In this document: piece by piece, positions 17,770-26,276 of the stretch
Position numbering within the stretch: the stretch's first letter is position 1
Layout of the letters: the number at the start of each line of letters is the position of its first letter
NCBI GenBank assembly: GCA_963754845.1
Contig: CAVWHE010000004.1
Span: forward strand, 62,001-126,000
DNA length: 64,000 nucleotides
Source: JAKASV01 sp963754845
Lineage (GTDB): Bacteria > Babelota > Babeliae > Babelales > Vermiphilaceae
Direction: 5' to 3'
Position numbers and translations under genes: made by a program
The notes under the pieces: generated by a model
Databases searched by the model: none
Told to the model about the DNA's origin: nothing
What the model saw: only the letters and a program-made list of their open reading frames with translations

Positions 17770-18126
17770 TTAGACCCACTCGATCCGCGCGAGCTCGGCC
17801 GTATCGCTCACACGCCTTCCCAGGGGAATGATCCGCGTGTAACCACCCGGGCGGCTGACGTAGCGCGGAGCAATCTCCTTGACAAGCTTAATGACGGTCG
17901 ATGTCTTGTAGGGCAAGTACCGACTGACACGACGACGGACATTGAATGTATTGCCCTCGCGCGCGGCTGTGACAACTTTTTCGACAAATCTGCGCAGCTC
18001 CTTAATCGCAGCCTTCGTTGACACCACGTGACCGTACTCGATAAGTCCCATGGCCTGGTTACGCATCATAGACCGCTTGTGTGCGGGTTTTAGATTGAGC
18101 TTTTTCCTACCACTTTGATGTCTCAT
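17770..18126 (-). CDS. rplQ: 50S ribosomal protein L17
   Basis: A 118-residue protein beginning Met-Arg-His-Gln-Ser-Gly-Arg-Lys-Lys-Leu, the L17 N-terminus, with the later Leu-Arg-Arg-Phe-Val-Glu-Lys helix. It lies near the peptide exit tunnel. It follows rpoA by 13 bp, the normal end of the alpha operon. The C-terminus is Leu-Ala-Arg-Ile-Glu-Trp-Val, typical of the family. Confidence 0.97.
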   Translation of the reverse strand: MRHQSGRKKLNLKPAHKRSMMRNQAMGLIEYGHVVSTKAAIKELRRFVEKVVTAAREGNTFNVRRRVSRYLPYKTSTVIKLVKEIAPRYVSRPGGYTRIIPLGRRVSDTAELARIEWV

Positions 18127-18139
18127 GGTTCCTCACCTG

Positions 18140-19198
18140 CTATTGCTCATCCTCAGGCTTCTGGCCTTCAAGCGCCTTTTCCAAATCATCCTTCTTGACG
18201 CCCATATTGAGCGACAAACCAAAACCGCGTATGCCCTCCTTGACCTCACTCAGGGACTTGCGACCGAAGTTCTTGATGCTAAGAATATCGTCTTCCGAAA
18301 GATTGACAAGATCAACGATTCTCTTAATACCAGCGTTAACGAGGCAGTTGTGGGCACGTACCGAGAGCTCAAGTTCGTCAATGGGCTTGAGGAGCAAATC
18401 GACGGGAACTCCCCGTGCGCTGTTTTTGTCGACATTGGCAGCAGGTTCTTCGGGAAGGTGTTCGGAGATGGTTGCTATGTCATTAAAAGGAATTTCTGGT
18501 TTTGCCAAAAAATGTTCAAGCTGCGTTCTCAAAACTGAAACGCAATAATGCAAGAGATCAACGGGCGTTTCGGATCCGTCGGTGTGAACACGACAAATGA
18601 GTTTGTCGTAGTCAATTTGGCCCCCAATGCGCGTCTTTTCAACGCTGAACGTCACCTTCCTGATGGGAGAGAACATGGCATCAAGGTAGATGCGACCATC
18701 TGGTTGAAGAGACCTATCGCTTGGCCATTGGGCAGGACGGTACCCTCTTCCTGGCTCGACGGAAAATTCTATGTCAAGTTCGCCGTCAGTTGAAACATGT
18801 GCGAGGATATGCTCGTGATTGATGAGCTCGAGGTGCGAATCAGCCTTTATGTCAGCGACGCGCGCAACCGCCTGTCCTTTAACTTTGAGATGCATTGTTC
18901 CAGAGCGGCCTTCTTTGTTTTTGATGATGATCTGCTTGATGTTGAGAACAACCTGCATCGTGTCTTCGAGTACACCGGGAATGGAGGAAAACTCGTTGTT
19001 AACTCCCTTGATGATGATCGAAGTTACCGCAGAACCTTCTACACCGCCCAGAAGAACACGCCTCAGCGCGGTGCCAAAAGTCATGCCGAAGCCCGGTTCC
19101 AACGGATGAGCGATAAATTCTCCAAAAGATGGGCTTAAAGATGCAGAATCCCACGTAATCCGCGGGACAGTCAAAGGCTGAAATTCCTTTTTGTCCAT
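18140..19198 (-). CDS. rpoA: RNA polymerase subunit alpha
   Basis: 352 residues from the ATG at 19198, preceded by GGGAG; a longer in-frame opening at 19246 lacks support. The N-terminal dimerisation domain contains Gly-Thr-Ala-Leu-Arg-Arg-Val-Leu-Leu near residue 43. A linker precedes the alpha-CTD (about 270-335) with Ala-Gly-Ile-Lys-Arg-Ile-Val-Asp-Leu and Asn-Phe-Gly-Arg-Lys-Ser-Leu, which bind UP elements and activators. The last 20 residues are charged and variable. It lies between rpsD and rplQ. Confidence 0.97.
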   Translation of the reverse strand: MDKKEFQPLTVPRITWDSASLSPSFGEFIAHPLEPGFGMTFGTALRRVLLGGVEGSAVTSIIIKGVNNEFSSIPGVLEDTMQVVLNIKQIIIKNKEGRSGTMHLKVKGQAVARVADIKADSHLELINHEHILAHVSTDGELDIEFSVEPGRGYRPAQWPSDRSLQPDGRIYLDAMFSPIRKVTFSVEKTRIGGQIDYDKLICRVHTDGSETPVDLLHYCVSVLRTQLEHFLAKPEIPFNDIATISEHLPEEPAANVDKNSARGVPVDLLLKPIDELELSVRAHNCLVNAGIKRIVDLVNLSEDDILSIKNFGRKSLSEVKEGIRGFGLSLNMGVKKDDLEKALEGQKPEDEQ

Positions 19199-19254
19199 AG
19201 AAGCTCCCAAATAACCCCACACGCGCTGTTTTATCAAAACGCTCAAGAGTTCTA

Positions 19255-19824
19255 TTATTTAGAATACAACTCAATAATCAAGTGTTCTTCCAACGGCACT
19301 TGAACATCGGCCCTGGCGGGTAAACGCAGAACCTGTCCTCGATGTTCCTGCTTGTTTAACTCGAGCCACTCGGGAACTTTGACGCCCATTTTGAGGCGCT
19401 TTTCGATAACCTGCTCCAAAAAAATCGCTTTATTAAAAACATTTTCAGCGAGGGAAATTTTATCGTTGACCTCAACGAGACACGATGGCGAATACGTCTT
19501 CCTACCGTTGACTAGAACGTGTCCGTGGACGATAATCTGCCGCGCTTGCGCACGTGTTGTCGCAAGTTTGAGCCGATAAACAACGTTGTCGAGTCTTCGC
19601 TCGAGGAGACTTAAAAGAAGTTCCCCCGTGATGCCCTCGCGACTTTTTTGTGCAACCCTAAAAAAGCGTTTGAACTGTCGTTCGCGCATGCCGTACATAT
19701 CGCGAACTTTTTGTTTTTCAGCGAGCTGACGACCGTACTCGGTCATTTTTCGCTGGTGCTTCGAAGGCTGCCCAAACGCAGGTGTCGATTTTTTGTCTGT
19801 CGTGCTCTTATACCTATCATTCAT
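19255..19824 (-). CDS. rpsD: 30S ribosomal protein S4
   Basis: 189 residues from the ATG at 19824, which follows GAGGA; an in-frame start 15 nt earlier is less likely. The core has Tyr-Gly-Met-Arg-Glu-Arg-Gln-Phe-Lys-Arg and the S4 RNA-binding domain Arg-Arg-Leu-Asp-Asn-Val-Val-Tyr-Arg-Leu with Ala-Arg-Gln-Ile-Ile-Val-His-Gly-His. The N-terminus lacks zinc cysteines and is shorter than the 205 residues of E. coli S4. S4 starts 30S assembly. Its usual position, between rpsK and rpoA, is kept. Confidence 0.96.
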   Translation of the reverse strand: MNDRYKSTTDKKSTPAFGQPSKHQRKMTEYGRQLAEKQKVRDMYGMRERQFKRFFRVAQKSREGITGELLLSLLERRLDNVVYRLKLATTRAQARQIIVHGHVLVNGRKTYSPSCLVEVNDKISLAENVFNKAIFLEQVIEKRLKMGVKVPEWLELNKQEHRGQVLRLPARADVQVPLEEHLIIELYSK

Positions 19825-19854
19825 CGATGTTCCTCGCATAAACGCTGCGCACTT

Positions 19855-20238
19855 TTACACTCTACGCTTCTTGGGTGGACGACAGCCGTTATGCGGCAGC
19901 GGTGTCACGTCACGCAGCACAGAAATGTTGAGCCCCGACGATTGAAAGGCACGCACAACAGAATCTCTTCCAGAACCGGGGCCTGAAAGGTTGACTTCTA
20001 CGTTCCTTATGCCCAGAGAACCCATCTCACGCGCGAGATTAGCACCGACCTGCGATGCAGCAAACGGCGTTCCCTTGCGGGAGCCTTTAAATCCGAGCTT
20101 ACCAGCACTGCCAGCCAGGAGGACGTCACCAGACACAGTCGAAATCGAAACGAGTGTGTTGTTAAACGAAGACTTAACGTGGGCAATTGCCGAATCGATG
20201 TGGCCCTTGTGTTTTTTTGATTTCTTTTTGTATGCCAT
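19855..20238 (-). CDS. rpsK: 30S ribosomal protein S11
   Basis: 127 residues. It contains the family core Phe-Asn-Asn-Thr-Leu-Val-Ser-Ile, Gly-Phe-Lys-Gly-Ser-Arg-Lys-Gly-Thr-Pro-Phe-Ala-Ala and the C-terminal Arg-Asp-Val-Thr-Pro-Leu-Pro-His-Asn-Gly-Cys-Arg-Pro-Pro-Lys-Lys-Arg. S11 shapes the mRNA exit platform. It is flanked by rpsM and rpsD as in most alpha operons. Confidence 0.97.
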   Translation of the reverse strand: MAYKKKSKKHKGHIDSAIAHVKSSFNNTLVSISTVSGDVLLAGSAGKLGFKGSRKGTPFAASQVGANLAREMGSLGIRNVEVNLSGPGSGRDSVVRAFQSSGLNISVLRDVTPLPHNGCRPPKKRRV

Positions 20239-20279
20239 CGTACCCTTGCTCTATACTTGGAGGTCACTGTGTCTAAACA

Positions 20280-20669
20280 TTACTTCTTGGTTACCTTACG
20301 CTTCAAGGCAATTGCGCACCCTGCACGCCGCGGACCCTTGCGCGTTCGCGCGTTCGTTCGCGTTCGCTGCCCATGAACAGGCAGGCCGCGCTTGTGTCTC
20401 AGCCCGCGGTAACATCCAATTTCCTGCAGTCTTTTGATGTTGAGGGTGACAGTCTTGCGGAGTTCTCCCTCGCTTACGTAATTGGCAGAAACTTCCTTTT
20501 GAATCGCCGCGATTTCGGCGTCGGAGAGGTTCTTCGCGCGCGTATCAAAATTGATGCCGAGCTTGCGCAAAATATCCTGAGATGTTTTAAGACCGATGCC
20601 AAAAAGATACGTCAGCCCGTACTCAATGCGCTTGTTCGCTGGTAAATTGACACCTTCTATTCGAGCCAT
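20280..20669 (-). CDS. rpsM: 30S ribosomal protein S13
   Basis: 129 residues, starting Met-Ala-Arg-Ile-Glu-Gly-Val-Asn-Leu-Pro, with the helix-hairpin Tyr-Gly-Leu-Thr-Tyr-Leu-Phe-Gly-Ile-Gly and the basic C-terminal Gly-Leu-Pro-Val-His-Gly-Gln-Arg-Thr-Arg-Thr-Asn-Ala. It contacts the P-site tRNA and the 50S through bridges B1a/b. It follows rpmJ as usual. Confidence 0.97.
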   Translation of the reverse strand: MARIEGVNLPANKRIEYGLTYLFGIGLKTSQDILRKLGINFDTRAKNLSDAEIAAIQKEVSANYVSEGELRKTVTLNIKRLQEIGCYRGLRHKRGLPVHGQRTRTNARTRKGPRRAGCAIALKRKVTKK

Positions 20670-20702
20670 ATCCTTCGTCTTCCTCTTGCCGTTCCCTTAA
20701 CA

Positions 20703-20819
20703 TTATCCCTGGCGCTGTTTATGCCGCACGTCACGTTCGCAGAAAACACGAACGACGCCCTTGCGCCTGATAATATGGCAATAAGCGCACATTTTTTTCA
20801 CAGAGGTTCTAACCTTCAT
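20703..20819 (-). CDS. rpmJ: 50S ribosomal protein L36
   Basis: A 38-residue frame reading Met-Lys-Val-Arg-Thr-Ser-Val-Lys-Lys-Met-Cys-Ala-Tyr-Cys and on to a basic tail. The zinc ligands Cys11, Cys14, Cys27 and His33 are all present, so this is the zinc-binding (C+) form. It lies between infA and rpsM, the normal site, and is too short for many gene finders. Paralogous zinc-free copies are not seen in the window. Confidence 0.95.
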   Translation of the reverse strand: MKVRTSVKKMCAYCHIIRRKGVVRVFCERDVRHKQRQG

Positions 20820-20851
20820 CGTTCGAAATTACTCCAGTCGTGGCCATGATA

Positions 20852-21091
20852 TTAACTTTTATACCGCAGCACAATCCTTCCTCGTGTCAAATCATAGGGG
20901 GAAAGTTCCAGGGCAACCTTGTCGCCGGGAAGAATTTTTATGTAGTGCATACGCATCTTCCCTGATACGTGACCGAGCACTTCGTGGCCTCCCTCGATTT
21001 TCACACGAAACATCGCGTTGGGCAGAGTCTCCGTGACAACGCCATCAACACGAATGACCTCCTCTTTCTGTTTATGAACCCTTGTTCTCAT
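20852..21091 (-). CDS. infA: Translation initiation factor IF-1
   Basis: 79 residues forming one OB fold. It matches IF-1 along its length: Gly-Val-Val-Thr-Glu-Thr-Leu-Pro-Asn-Ala-Met-Phe-Arg-Val, His-Val-Ser-Gly-Lys-Met-Arg, and Leu-Ser-Pro-Tyr-Asp-Leu-Thr-Arg-Gly-Arg-Ile. The N-terminus is about seven residues longer than usual (Met-Arg-Thr-Arg-Val-His-Lys). It blocks the A site during initiation. It starts right after the map stop, a tight spc-type order. Confidence 0.97.
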   Translation of the reverse strand: MRTRVHKQKEEVIRVDGVVTETLPNAMFRVKIEGGHEVLGHVSGKMRMHYIKILPGDKVALELSPYDLTRGRIVLRYKS

Positions 21092-21092
21092 G

Positions 21093-21863
21093 TCACCCCA
21101 TCCCCGACCCAGGCGCGGGTCGGGTTACAACAACTGGCCCGTCGTTTATGACGATGACCGTATCTTCTACGTGAGCAGCGAGGCTCCCGTCGACCGTCTT
21201 GACCGTCCATCCATCGGAAGCAACGAAAACCCGATAATTTCCTTTTGTAACCATAGGTTCGATGGCAAAAACCATCCCGGCAGCAAGCATAGGACCATGG
21301 CCGGGAACCCCGTAATTTAAAATCTCAGGCTCCTCGTGCATCGCCTTTCCAACACCGTGTCCAGCAAAATCACGGACAACATCAAAACCATATCCCTGCA
21401 CCCTGCGTTGAACCGCCGCGGAAATATTGGATAACCGCGCACCAACGGTTGCGCAGGCAATCCCGTCATCAAGAGCTCTCGACGTTGCCTCGACAAGACG
21501 TTGTGCCCCTCGCGTATCACCTCCGATAATGAACGAGCGCGCCATGTCGGCAAAAAATCCTTCATATGAAGCGCACACGTCGATCTTGACAAGGTCGCCG
21601 TCCTTTAAGGTCCTTCGGGAAGAAGGCACGCCGTGAACAACCTCGTCATTGATCGAAATGCACGTCGCATGGCGATATCCCTTGTACCCCTTGCTGGCGG
21701 CAACAAGCCCCCGCACGCTCAACATACGCTCCACAGCGGTATCGAGTGCTAACGTGGAAACCCCGGCTCTTACCTGCGGATGAACCTCATCAAAAACACC
21801 GGCCAAAAGAAGACCGGCAGTCTTTATTTTAGCACATTCTGAATCGCTCTTGATCGGTATCAT
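21093..21863 (-). CDS. map: Methionine aminopeptidase, type I
   Basis: 256 residues with the creatinase-like metallopeptidase fold. All metal ligands can be seen: Asp in Val-Lys-Ile-Asp-Val, Asp in Phe-Ala-Asp-Met-Ala, His in Gly-His-Gly-Val-Gly-Lys, Glu in Ala-Ile-Glu-Pro-Met and Glu in His-Val-Glu-Asp-Thr. The substrate His is in Glu-Val-Val-His-Gly-Val-Pro. It removes initiator Met from new proteins. It overlaps adk by 4 bp. The N-terminal zinc-finger extension of some types is absent. Confidence 0.97.
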   Translation of the reverse strand: MIPIKSDSECAKIKTAGLLLAGVFDEVHPQVRAGVSTLALDTAVERMLSVRGLVAASKGYKGYRHATCISINDEVVHGVPSSRRTLKDGDLVKIDVCASYEGFFADMARSFIIGGDTRGAQRLVEATSRALDDGIACATVGARLSNISAAVQRRVQGYGFDVVRDFAGHGVGKAMHEEPEILNYGVPGHGPMLAAGMVFAIEPMVTKGNYRVFVASDGWTVKTVDGSLAAHVEDTVIVINDGPVVVTRPAPGSGMG

Positions 21864-22543
21864 CGCGTTGAGCCATGCACAACGAGCCGCCTAAAATCAT
21901 CAAAGACCTCCTCGAGCCGGCGGTCGGCGTCGATGGTCTCAACAAGATAGCCGAGCTCGACAAACACCGGTGATGGATCGTGCTCATGGTAGATCGCGAG
22001 GCGATTCTTTATCACCTCGGGTGTATCATCAGTCCTCTGGACAAGCATCTTGCCGCATACGTCGCAGAACCCAGTTTTCTTAGGAGCACATTCAGTCGCA
22101 GGAGCTGTTGAGTAAATTGCCTGGCACCCCTGGCATACGAGACGACGTGAGAGGCGCGCAACGACGGCTTCGTCGCTGATGTCAAACTTCACAATACGGA
22201 CAACAGCACCAGCATATTTTGCACGCACAAGGTTAACAAAATCACGTACTTGCCGGTCCGTTCTGGGATAACCGTCGATAACAAGAGCACCATAACCACC
22301 AACATGGCGAGCGAGCCAATCATCGACCATGGCGGTAACGAGCGAGTCCGAAATGAGTTTACCAGACTTAATGATAAAGTCTATGTTCTTGCCTATCTCC
22401 GTTTGCTGACTGATATGTTCGCGGCACAGGGCGCCTGTCGACAAAGTAGCGAATCCCAGTTGCTTGACACATTCTTGGGCAAGGGTTCCCTTGCCTGATC
22501 CCGGGGGTCCTATAAAGATGTAAATGGTTTTGGAGTCCTTCAC
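21860..22543 (-). CDS. adk: Adenylate kinase, zinc LID type
   Basis: 227 residues. The P-loop is Gly-Pro-Pro-Gly-Ser-Gly-Lys-Gly-Thr at 12-20, with Asp-Gly-Tyr-Pro-Arg-Thr further on. The LID domain has four cysteines as two Cys-x-x-Cys pairs (Cys-Gln-Gly-Cys and Cys-Asp-Val-Cys), so it should bind zinc. It interconverts ATP, AMP and ADP. The start overlaps the secY stop by 4 bp and the stop overlaps the map start by 4 bp, so three genes are translationally coupled. Confidence 0.97.
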   Translation of the reverse strand: MKDSKTIYIFIGPPGSGKGTLAQECVKQLGFATLSTGALCREHISQQTEIGKNIDFIIKSGKLISDSLVTAMVDDWLARHVGGYGALVIDGYPRTDRQVRDFVNLVRAKYAGAVVRIVKFDISDEAVVARLSRRLVCQGCQAIYSTAPATECAPKKTGFCDVCGKMLVQRTDDTPEVIKNRLAIYHEHDPSPVFVELGYLVETIDADRRLEEVFDDFRRLVVHGSTR

Positions 22544-23856
22544 CGACTCGCCCTCCCGCGGATGTGTCCTGAACTCAAAAATCCTTCATATCGGTGTTCG
22601 ATGAGGTACGACTCGATCTGCGCGGCTGTTTCAAGACCGACGCCAACCATGATGAGCATGCTCGTTCCGCTCAGCGAGAAGAACCTTACGTTAAGTACGA
22701 GTACAACGAGCGTGGGGGCAACGGCAAGAAGTGCCAGATATACGGCGCCAACAAGACCTATACGTGTCAAAATGTAGTTAAAAAACTCGGCAGTCTTTTT
22801 GCCGGGCCTGATTCCCGGGACGTAGCCGCCGCTCTTTTTTATGTTGTCGGCAAGCTCCTCGGGATTGAAAACAAGTGCCGTGTAAAAGAACGAGAAAAAG
22901 ATGATAAGAAAAAAGTCGAGTACCATGGCCGTTATACTCGTGTATTCAAGCACACTGTTAAGCCATGCAAAGAGTGCCAACCGCGTCGCCAGCGACGCTG
23001 CAACCATACGAGGGAAGTTTATAAGAGCGTTGGCAAAAATGACGGGCATAACACCGGGTGTGTTTATTTTAAAAGGTATATATGTGCTCTGACCTCCGTA
23101 CACGCGTTGACCGATGACACGCCGTGCATACTGCACGGGAATCTTTCTTTCACCGCGCTCAAGGTACACGATGGCACCGGTAATGACAACGAAGAGAATG
23201 AGCACAATCGCTGCTGCCCACCACTCGACAAACCCCTGCGAAACTTGGTACCACAGCCGATTTATCTCAATCGGAAGACGCGCAACAATACCGGCAAAAA
23301 TGATCATCGAGCTGCCATTGCCGATGCCGAAGAGCGATATTTGTTCACCGAGCCACATGACGAACATGGAGCACACAGTCAAAGTAAAGATGAAACTCAG
23401 GCGAAATCCCCAGCCAGGAGTAAGAGCGAGGCCGCTGCGCTCGAGCCACACCGCTATAGTGGAACTATAAAAAAATGCTATGCCAAGAGCAAGGTACCGC
23501 GTGTACTGATTGATAATCCTACGGCCATAATCTCCCTCCTTGAGCAGTTGTTCAAGCGAGGGAATGGTCATACCAAGTATTTGCATCATGATCGATGCGG
23601 TGATATAAGGCGTGACCCCGAGTGAAAATATGGCACACTGACTGAGGTTGCCGCCAGAAAAAACATCCAAATAAGAAAAAAGACCGCCAAGACCCCGTGC
23701 TTGTCCTATGAGCTGATTCAACGCCTCTATATTAACTCCCGACGCAGGAATGTGGTTTCCCAGCCGGTACACGACAAGAACACCGAGCGTGAAGAGAACT
23801 TTCTTCTTGAGCTCGGGAATAACAAAGATATTGGCAAAATTTTTCAAGAGGACCAC
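22540..23856 (-). CDS. secY: Preprotein translocase subunit SecY
   Basis: 438 residues with ten hydrophobic spans and the plug region near residues 60-75 (Gly-Gly-Leu-Phe-Ser-Tyr-Leu-Asp-Val-Phe-Ser-Gly-Gly). Cytoplasmic loop C5 has the Arg-Pro-Gly-Lys segment (Pro-Gly-Ile-Arg-Pro-Gly-Lys). It forms the inner-membrane Sec channel that exports most of the signal-peptide proteins seen in this window. It lies directly downstream of rplO and overlaps adk. Confidence 0.97.
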   Translation of the reverse strand: MVLLKNFANIFVIPELKKKVLFTLGVLVVYRLGNHIPASGVNIEALNQLIGQARGLGGLFSYLDVFSGGNLSQCAIFSLGVTPYITASIMMQILGMTIPSLEQLLKEGDYGRRIINQYTRYLALGIAFFYSSTIAVWLERSGLALTPGWGFRLSFIFTLTVCSMFVMWLGEQISLFGIGNGSSMIIFAGIVARLPIEINRLWYQVSQGFVEWWAAAIVLILFVVITGAIVYLERGERKIPVQYARRVIGQRVYGGQSTYIPFKINTPGVMPVIFANALINFPRMVAASLATRLALFAWLNSVLEYTSITAMVLDFFLIIFFSFFYTALVFNPEELADNIKKSGGYVPGIRPGKKTAEFFNYILTRIGLVGAVYLALLAVAPTLVVLVLNVRFFSLSGTSMLIMVGVGLETAAQIESYLIEHRYEGFLSSGHIRGRASR

Positions 23857-23860
23857 GGCT

Positions 23861-24322
23861 TCAAACCTCCTCTACGTGCGCTTGTCCGCCGGCACGTACG
23901 ATTGCCTGTTTGGCCGATTCGCTAAACGCATGAGCGCTCACGGTGAGACGCTTGGTAAGTGTTCCCGAGCCTAAAATCTTGATGCGCGTGGTGCACGTTC
24001 CCGCCAAACCCCGTCGAGACTTTACGAGACCCTTGCTTATGAGATCCTGCCGTGTTACCGTGGCGCCATCGGCGAAGGTGGCATCAATACGTTCAAGGTT
24101 GACGACCGCGTAAGTGCGCTTAAACTGGGCGTTGTTGAAGCCTCGCCGTGGTATACGACGAAACAAGGGCATCTGCCCGCCCTCAAATCCGATGCGTGTA
24201 TTGCCGCCTGAGCGCGCAGTTTGTCCCTTGCCGCCGCGGCCCGACGTGCCGCCGCGCTCACCACCGCGCCCAATGGTCTTGCGTTTCTTGACAAGTCGCT
24301 TAACTCTCTCTAGACGAAACAT
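23861..24322 (-). CDS. rplO: 50S ribosomal protein L15
   Basis: 153 residues. The basic Gly-rich N-terminal part, with Gly-Arg-Gly-Gly-Glu-Arg-Gly-Gly and Gly-Gln-Thr-Ala-Arg-Ser-Gly, is typical, as is Gly-Phe-Glu-Gly-Gly-Gln-Met-Pro-Leu-Phe-Arg-Arg. It starts 2 bp after rpsE, leaving no space for rpmD. Confidence 0.96.
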   Translation of the reverse strand: MFRLERVKRLVKKRKTIGRGGERGGTSGRGGKGQTARSGGNTRIGFEGGQMPLFRRIPRRGFNNAQFKRTYAVVNLERIDATFADGATVTRQDLISKGLVKSRRGLAGTCTTRIKILGSGTLTKRLTVSAHAFSESAKQAIVRAGGQAHVEEV

Positions 24323-24324
24323 TT

Positions 24325-24867
24325 CTATGCATCCTTTGTCTGTTCTTCCTGAGGTGCCACTTCGCGGGGGGCGTTTCCGTTCTTTTGCCTCGCCAGGTCT
24401 TGCGCAGTACGTAATTTGGCGAGCGCGTTGAGCGCTGCCTTAACGACGTTTTGCCTATTGGCTGATCGCAAGGACTTTGTGAGTATATCTTTAATACCGA
24501 GAGCTTCCATGACGGCCCTCACAGGTCCGCCGGCTATGACGCCGGTTCCCTTGGATGCCGAACGCAGCACAACGTGACTTGCACCGTGACGACCTTCGAC
24601 GCCATAGGGAATCGTCGTTCCCCTCAGGGCGACGGGAAACATATTCTTCCGCGCTGACCGCGTCGCCTTAGCTATAGCCGTCGATACCTCACGACTTTTG
24701 CCAAGCGCAATGCCGACGCGTCCCTTTTTGTCCCCGGAAACGACAAAGGCTGCAAACGAAAAACGCTTGCCACCTTTCGTAACCTTGGTTACACGATTGA
24801 CGTTAACGACAACATCGACGAAATCACCGAAACGCGCACTATTTTTCTTAACATTATTGTCCGGCAT
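24325..24867 (-). CDS. rpsE: 30S ribosomal protein S5
   Basis: 180 residues with the dsRNA-binding N-terminal domain (Val-Asn-Arg-Val-Thr-Lys-Val-Thr-Lys-Gly-Gly-Lys-Arg) and the S5 C-terminal fold with Gly-Thr-Gly-Val-Ile-Ala-Gly-Gly-Pro-Val-Arg. It works in decoding accuracy with S4. The tail is acidic and Gln/Glu rich. It lies between rplR and rplO. Confidence 0.97.
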   Translation of the reverse strand: MPDNNVKKNSARFGDFVDVVVNVNRVTKVTKGGKRFSFAAFVVSGDKKGRVGIALGKSREVSTAIAKATRSARKNMFPVALRGTTIPYGVEGRHGASHVVLRSASKGTGVIAGGPVRAVMEALGIKDILTKSLRSANRQNVVKAALNALAKLRTAQDLARQKNGNAPREVAPQEEQTKDA

Positions 24868-24894
24868 TGCCCAATCCTAAACCCTGACCAACCA

Positions 24895-25251
24895 TCAAAC
24901 TTTTAGTCCGCCCTCACGCAACCCATCTGCCAATGACCGCACACGCCCATGGTACAAATAGCCACCGCGGTCAAAAACCACCTCGGTAACGCCGATCTTT
25001 TGTGCTCGATCGGCCAAGGCCAAACCAACCGCACGCGCGACGCTCTTTTTGTCGCCGGTAGCGTCCTTGAGCTCCGATGAACAGCACGCAGCTAGCGTTC
25101 TGTGTGCGCTATCATCGATAACCTGAGCATAAATGTGCTTAAGGCTACGGAATACCGCCACACGCGGCAGCCGCCGCTCGCTTGTTATATTCTTTCTCGT
25201 TCTCAGAACCCTGCGTAGCGTTCTTTGTTTAATTTTTCTCTCTACGCTCAC
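24895..25251 (-). CDS. rplR: 50S ribosomal protein L18
   Basis: 118 residues, basic N-terminus, then Val-Ala-Val-Phe-Arg-Ser-Leu-Lys-His-Ile-Tyr-Ala-Gln-Val-Ile-Asp and the family end Phe-Asp-Arg-Gly-Gly-Tyr-Leu-Tyr-His-Gly-Arg-Val. It binds 5S rRNA. It lies between rplF and rpsE. Confidence 0.96.
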   Translation of the reverse strand: MSVERKIKQRTLRRVLRTRKNITSERRLPRVAVFRSLKHIYAQVIDDSAHRTLAACCSSELKDATGDKKSVARAVGLALADRAQKIGVTEVVFDRGGYLYHGRVRSLADGLREGGLKV

Positions 25252-25269
25252 GTTTTCCTCACATCATCG

Positions 25270-25821
25270 TCACGACGCTGAGGCCTTTGTCTTGCCGGCC
25301 TTGCGCACGATAACTTCAGTTTTATACTTGATGCCGGTACCCTTGTAAGGCTCTGGAGGGCGCAACGACCTAACATGATCGCAAACCTCGCCCAGAAGCT
25401 CTCTGTTGGCTGATTTAAATGTCAAGAGCTGCCCAGTTTTGTCGACTTCGAGTGTTACACCCTTGGGGAGCATGACATCAATTTTGTGCGTATACCCGAT
25501 GGTGAATACGACCTTGCTGCCGGAAAGAGCAGCCTTAAAACCCAGTCCATTGATCTGGATTTGTTTGACAAAACCGACACCGGCTCCCTGAAGAGCGTTG
25601 GCCAAGAGCGCGCGGTGAAGTCCCCAGAGGCGGTTGTTATCACGATCGCGTTGACCTTCGGGCACACTAAGCTTCAAAAACCCTTTTTCAACGCTTACGT
25701 CGATAAAATTTGGCATTTTATAAACACCAGAGGCCATGCCTCCCGTGTAATTGACGTTCCGCCCCTGAACGTCCACGCGGACACTGCCAAGTTCGATCGG
25801 TTTTCTTCCTATCTTCGACAC
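25270..25821 (-). CDS. rplF: 50S ribosomal protein L6
   Basis: 183 residues from the GTG at 25821, which encodes the family start (Met)-Ser-Lys-Ile-Gly-Arg-Lys-Pro-Ile and follows GAGGG. A longer frame up to 25875 would overlap rpsH and is not needed. The C-terminal signature Arg-Pro-Pro-Glu-Pro-Tyr-Lys-Gly-Thr-Gly-Ile-Lys-Tyr is intact. L6 lies near the factor-binding site. Confidence 0.95.
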   Translation of the reverse strand: MSKIGRKPIELGSVRVDVQGRNVNYTGGMASGVYKMPNFIDVSVEKGFLKLSVPEGQRDRDNNRLWGLHRALLANALQGAGVGFVKQIQINGLGFKAALSGSKVVFTIGYTHKIDVMLPKGVTLEVDKTGQLLTFKSANRELLGEVCDHVRSLRPPEPYKGTGIKYKTEVIVRKAGKTKASAS

Positions 25822-25831
25822 AGCATTGCCC

Positions 25832-26251
25832 TCACCACACTGTACAAATAACTTCGCCACCAACCCCCACTTCACGCGCCTTTTTGTGGGTCATAACTCC
25901 ACGGCTCGTGGTTAAGATAGAGGCACCAAGGCCACCGATAACGGGGCGGATCCTGTGATGGCCGCGCCGCGTACGAATTTGCGCATAACGGCGACACCCC
26001 GGTGTGCTTACGCGTGTCAATTCGTGAATGACCGACTCGCCGCCGGCATATTTGAGATAAATTTTGAGAGATTTCTTAACGGGGTCGTGGTCAACAACGC
26101 CATAGTCGCGAATAAACCCTTCAGCTTTCAAAACCTCCACAATCGCTTCTTTCATGCGAGAGTAAGGGGTTAGGACAGAGGGCTTCGCCCGGGCAATCCC
26201 ATTCCGAATAATCGTAAGAAAATCGCCAATCGTATCGGTTGACATTCGCAT
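25832..26251 (-). CDS. rpsH: 30S ribosomal protein S8
   Basis: 139 residues; ATG at 26251 or the second ATG 6 nt on. It contains Asp-Phe-Leu-Thr-Ile-Ile-Arg-Asn-Gly and the C-terminal Ile-Leu-Thr-Thr-Ser-Arg-Gly-Val-Met-Thr-His-Lys-Lys-Ala. It binds 16S helix 21 and in E. coli autoregulates the spc operon. It lies between rpsN and rplF. Confidence 0.97.
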   Translation of the reverse strand: MRMSTDTIGDFLTIIRNGIARAKPSVLTPYSRMKEAIVEVLKAEGFIRDYGVVDHDPVKKSLKIYLKYAGGESVIHELTRVSTPGCRRYAQIRTRRGHHRIRPVIGGLGASILTTSRGVMTHKKAREVGVGGEVICTVW

Positions 26252-26276
26252 ACCTCTTGAACAGCAAAAAATTTAC

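Noticed and set aside
22594..23625. Long open frame on the plus strand opposite secY
   Set aside because: It is the mirror of secY, is highly charged with no family motif, and has no binding site. secY is certain.
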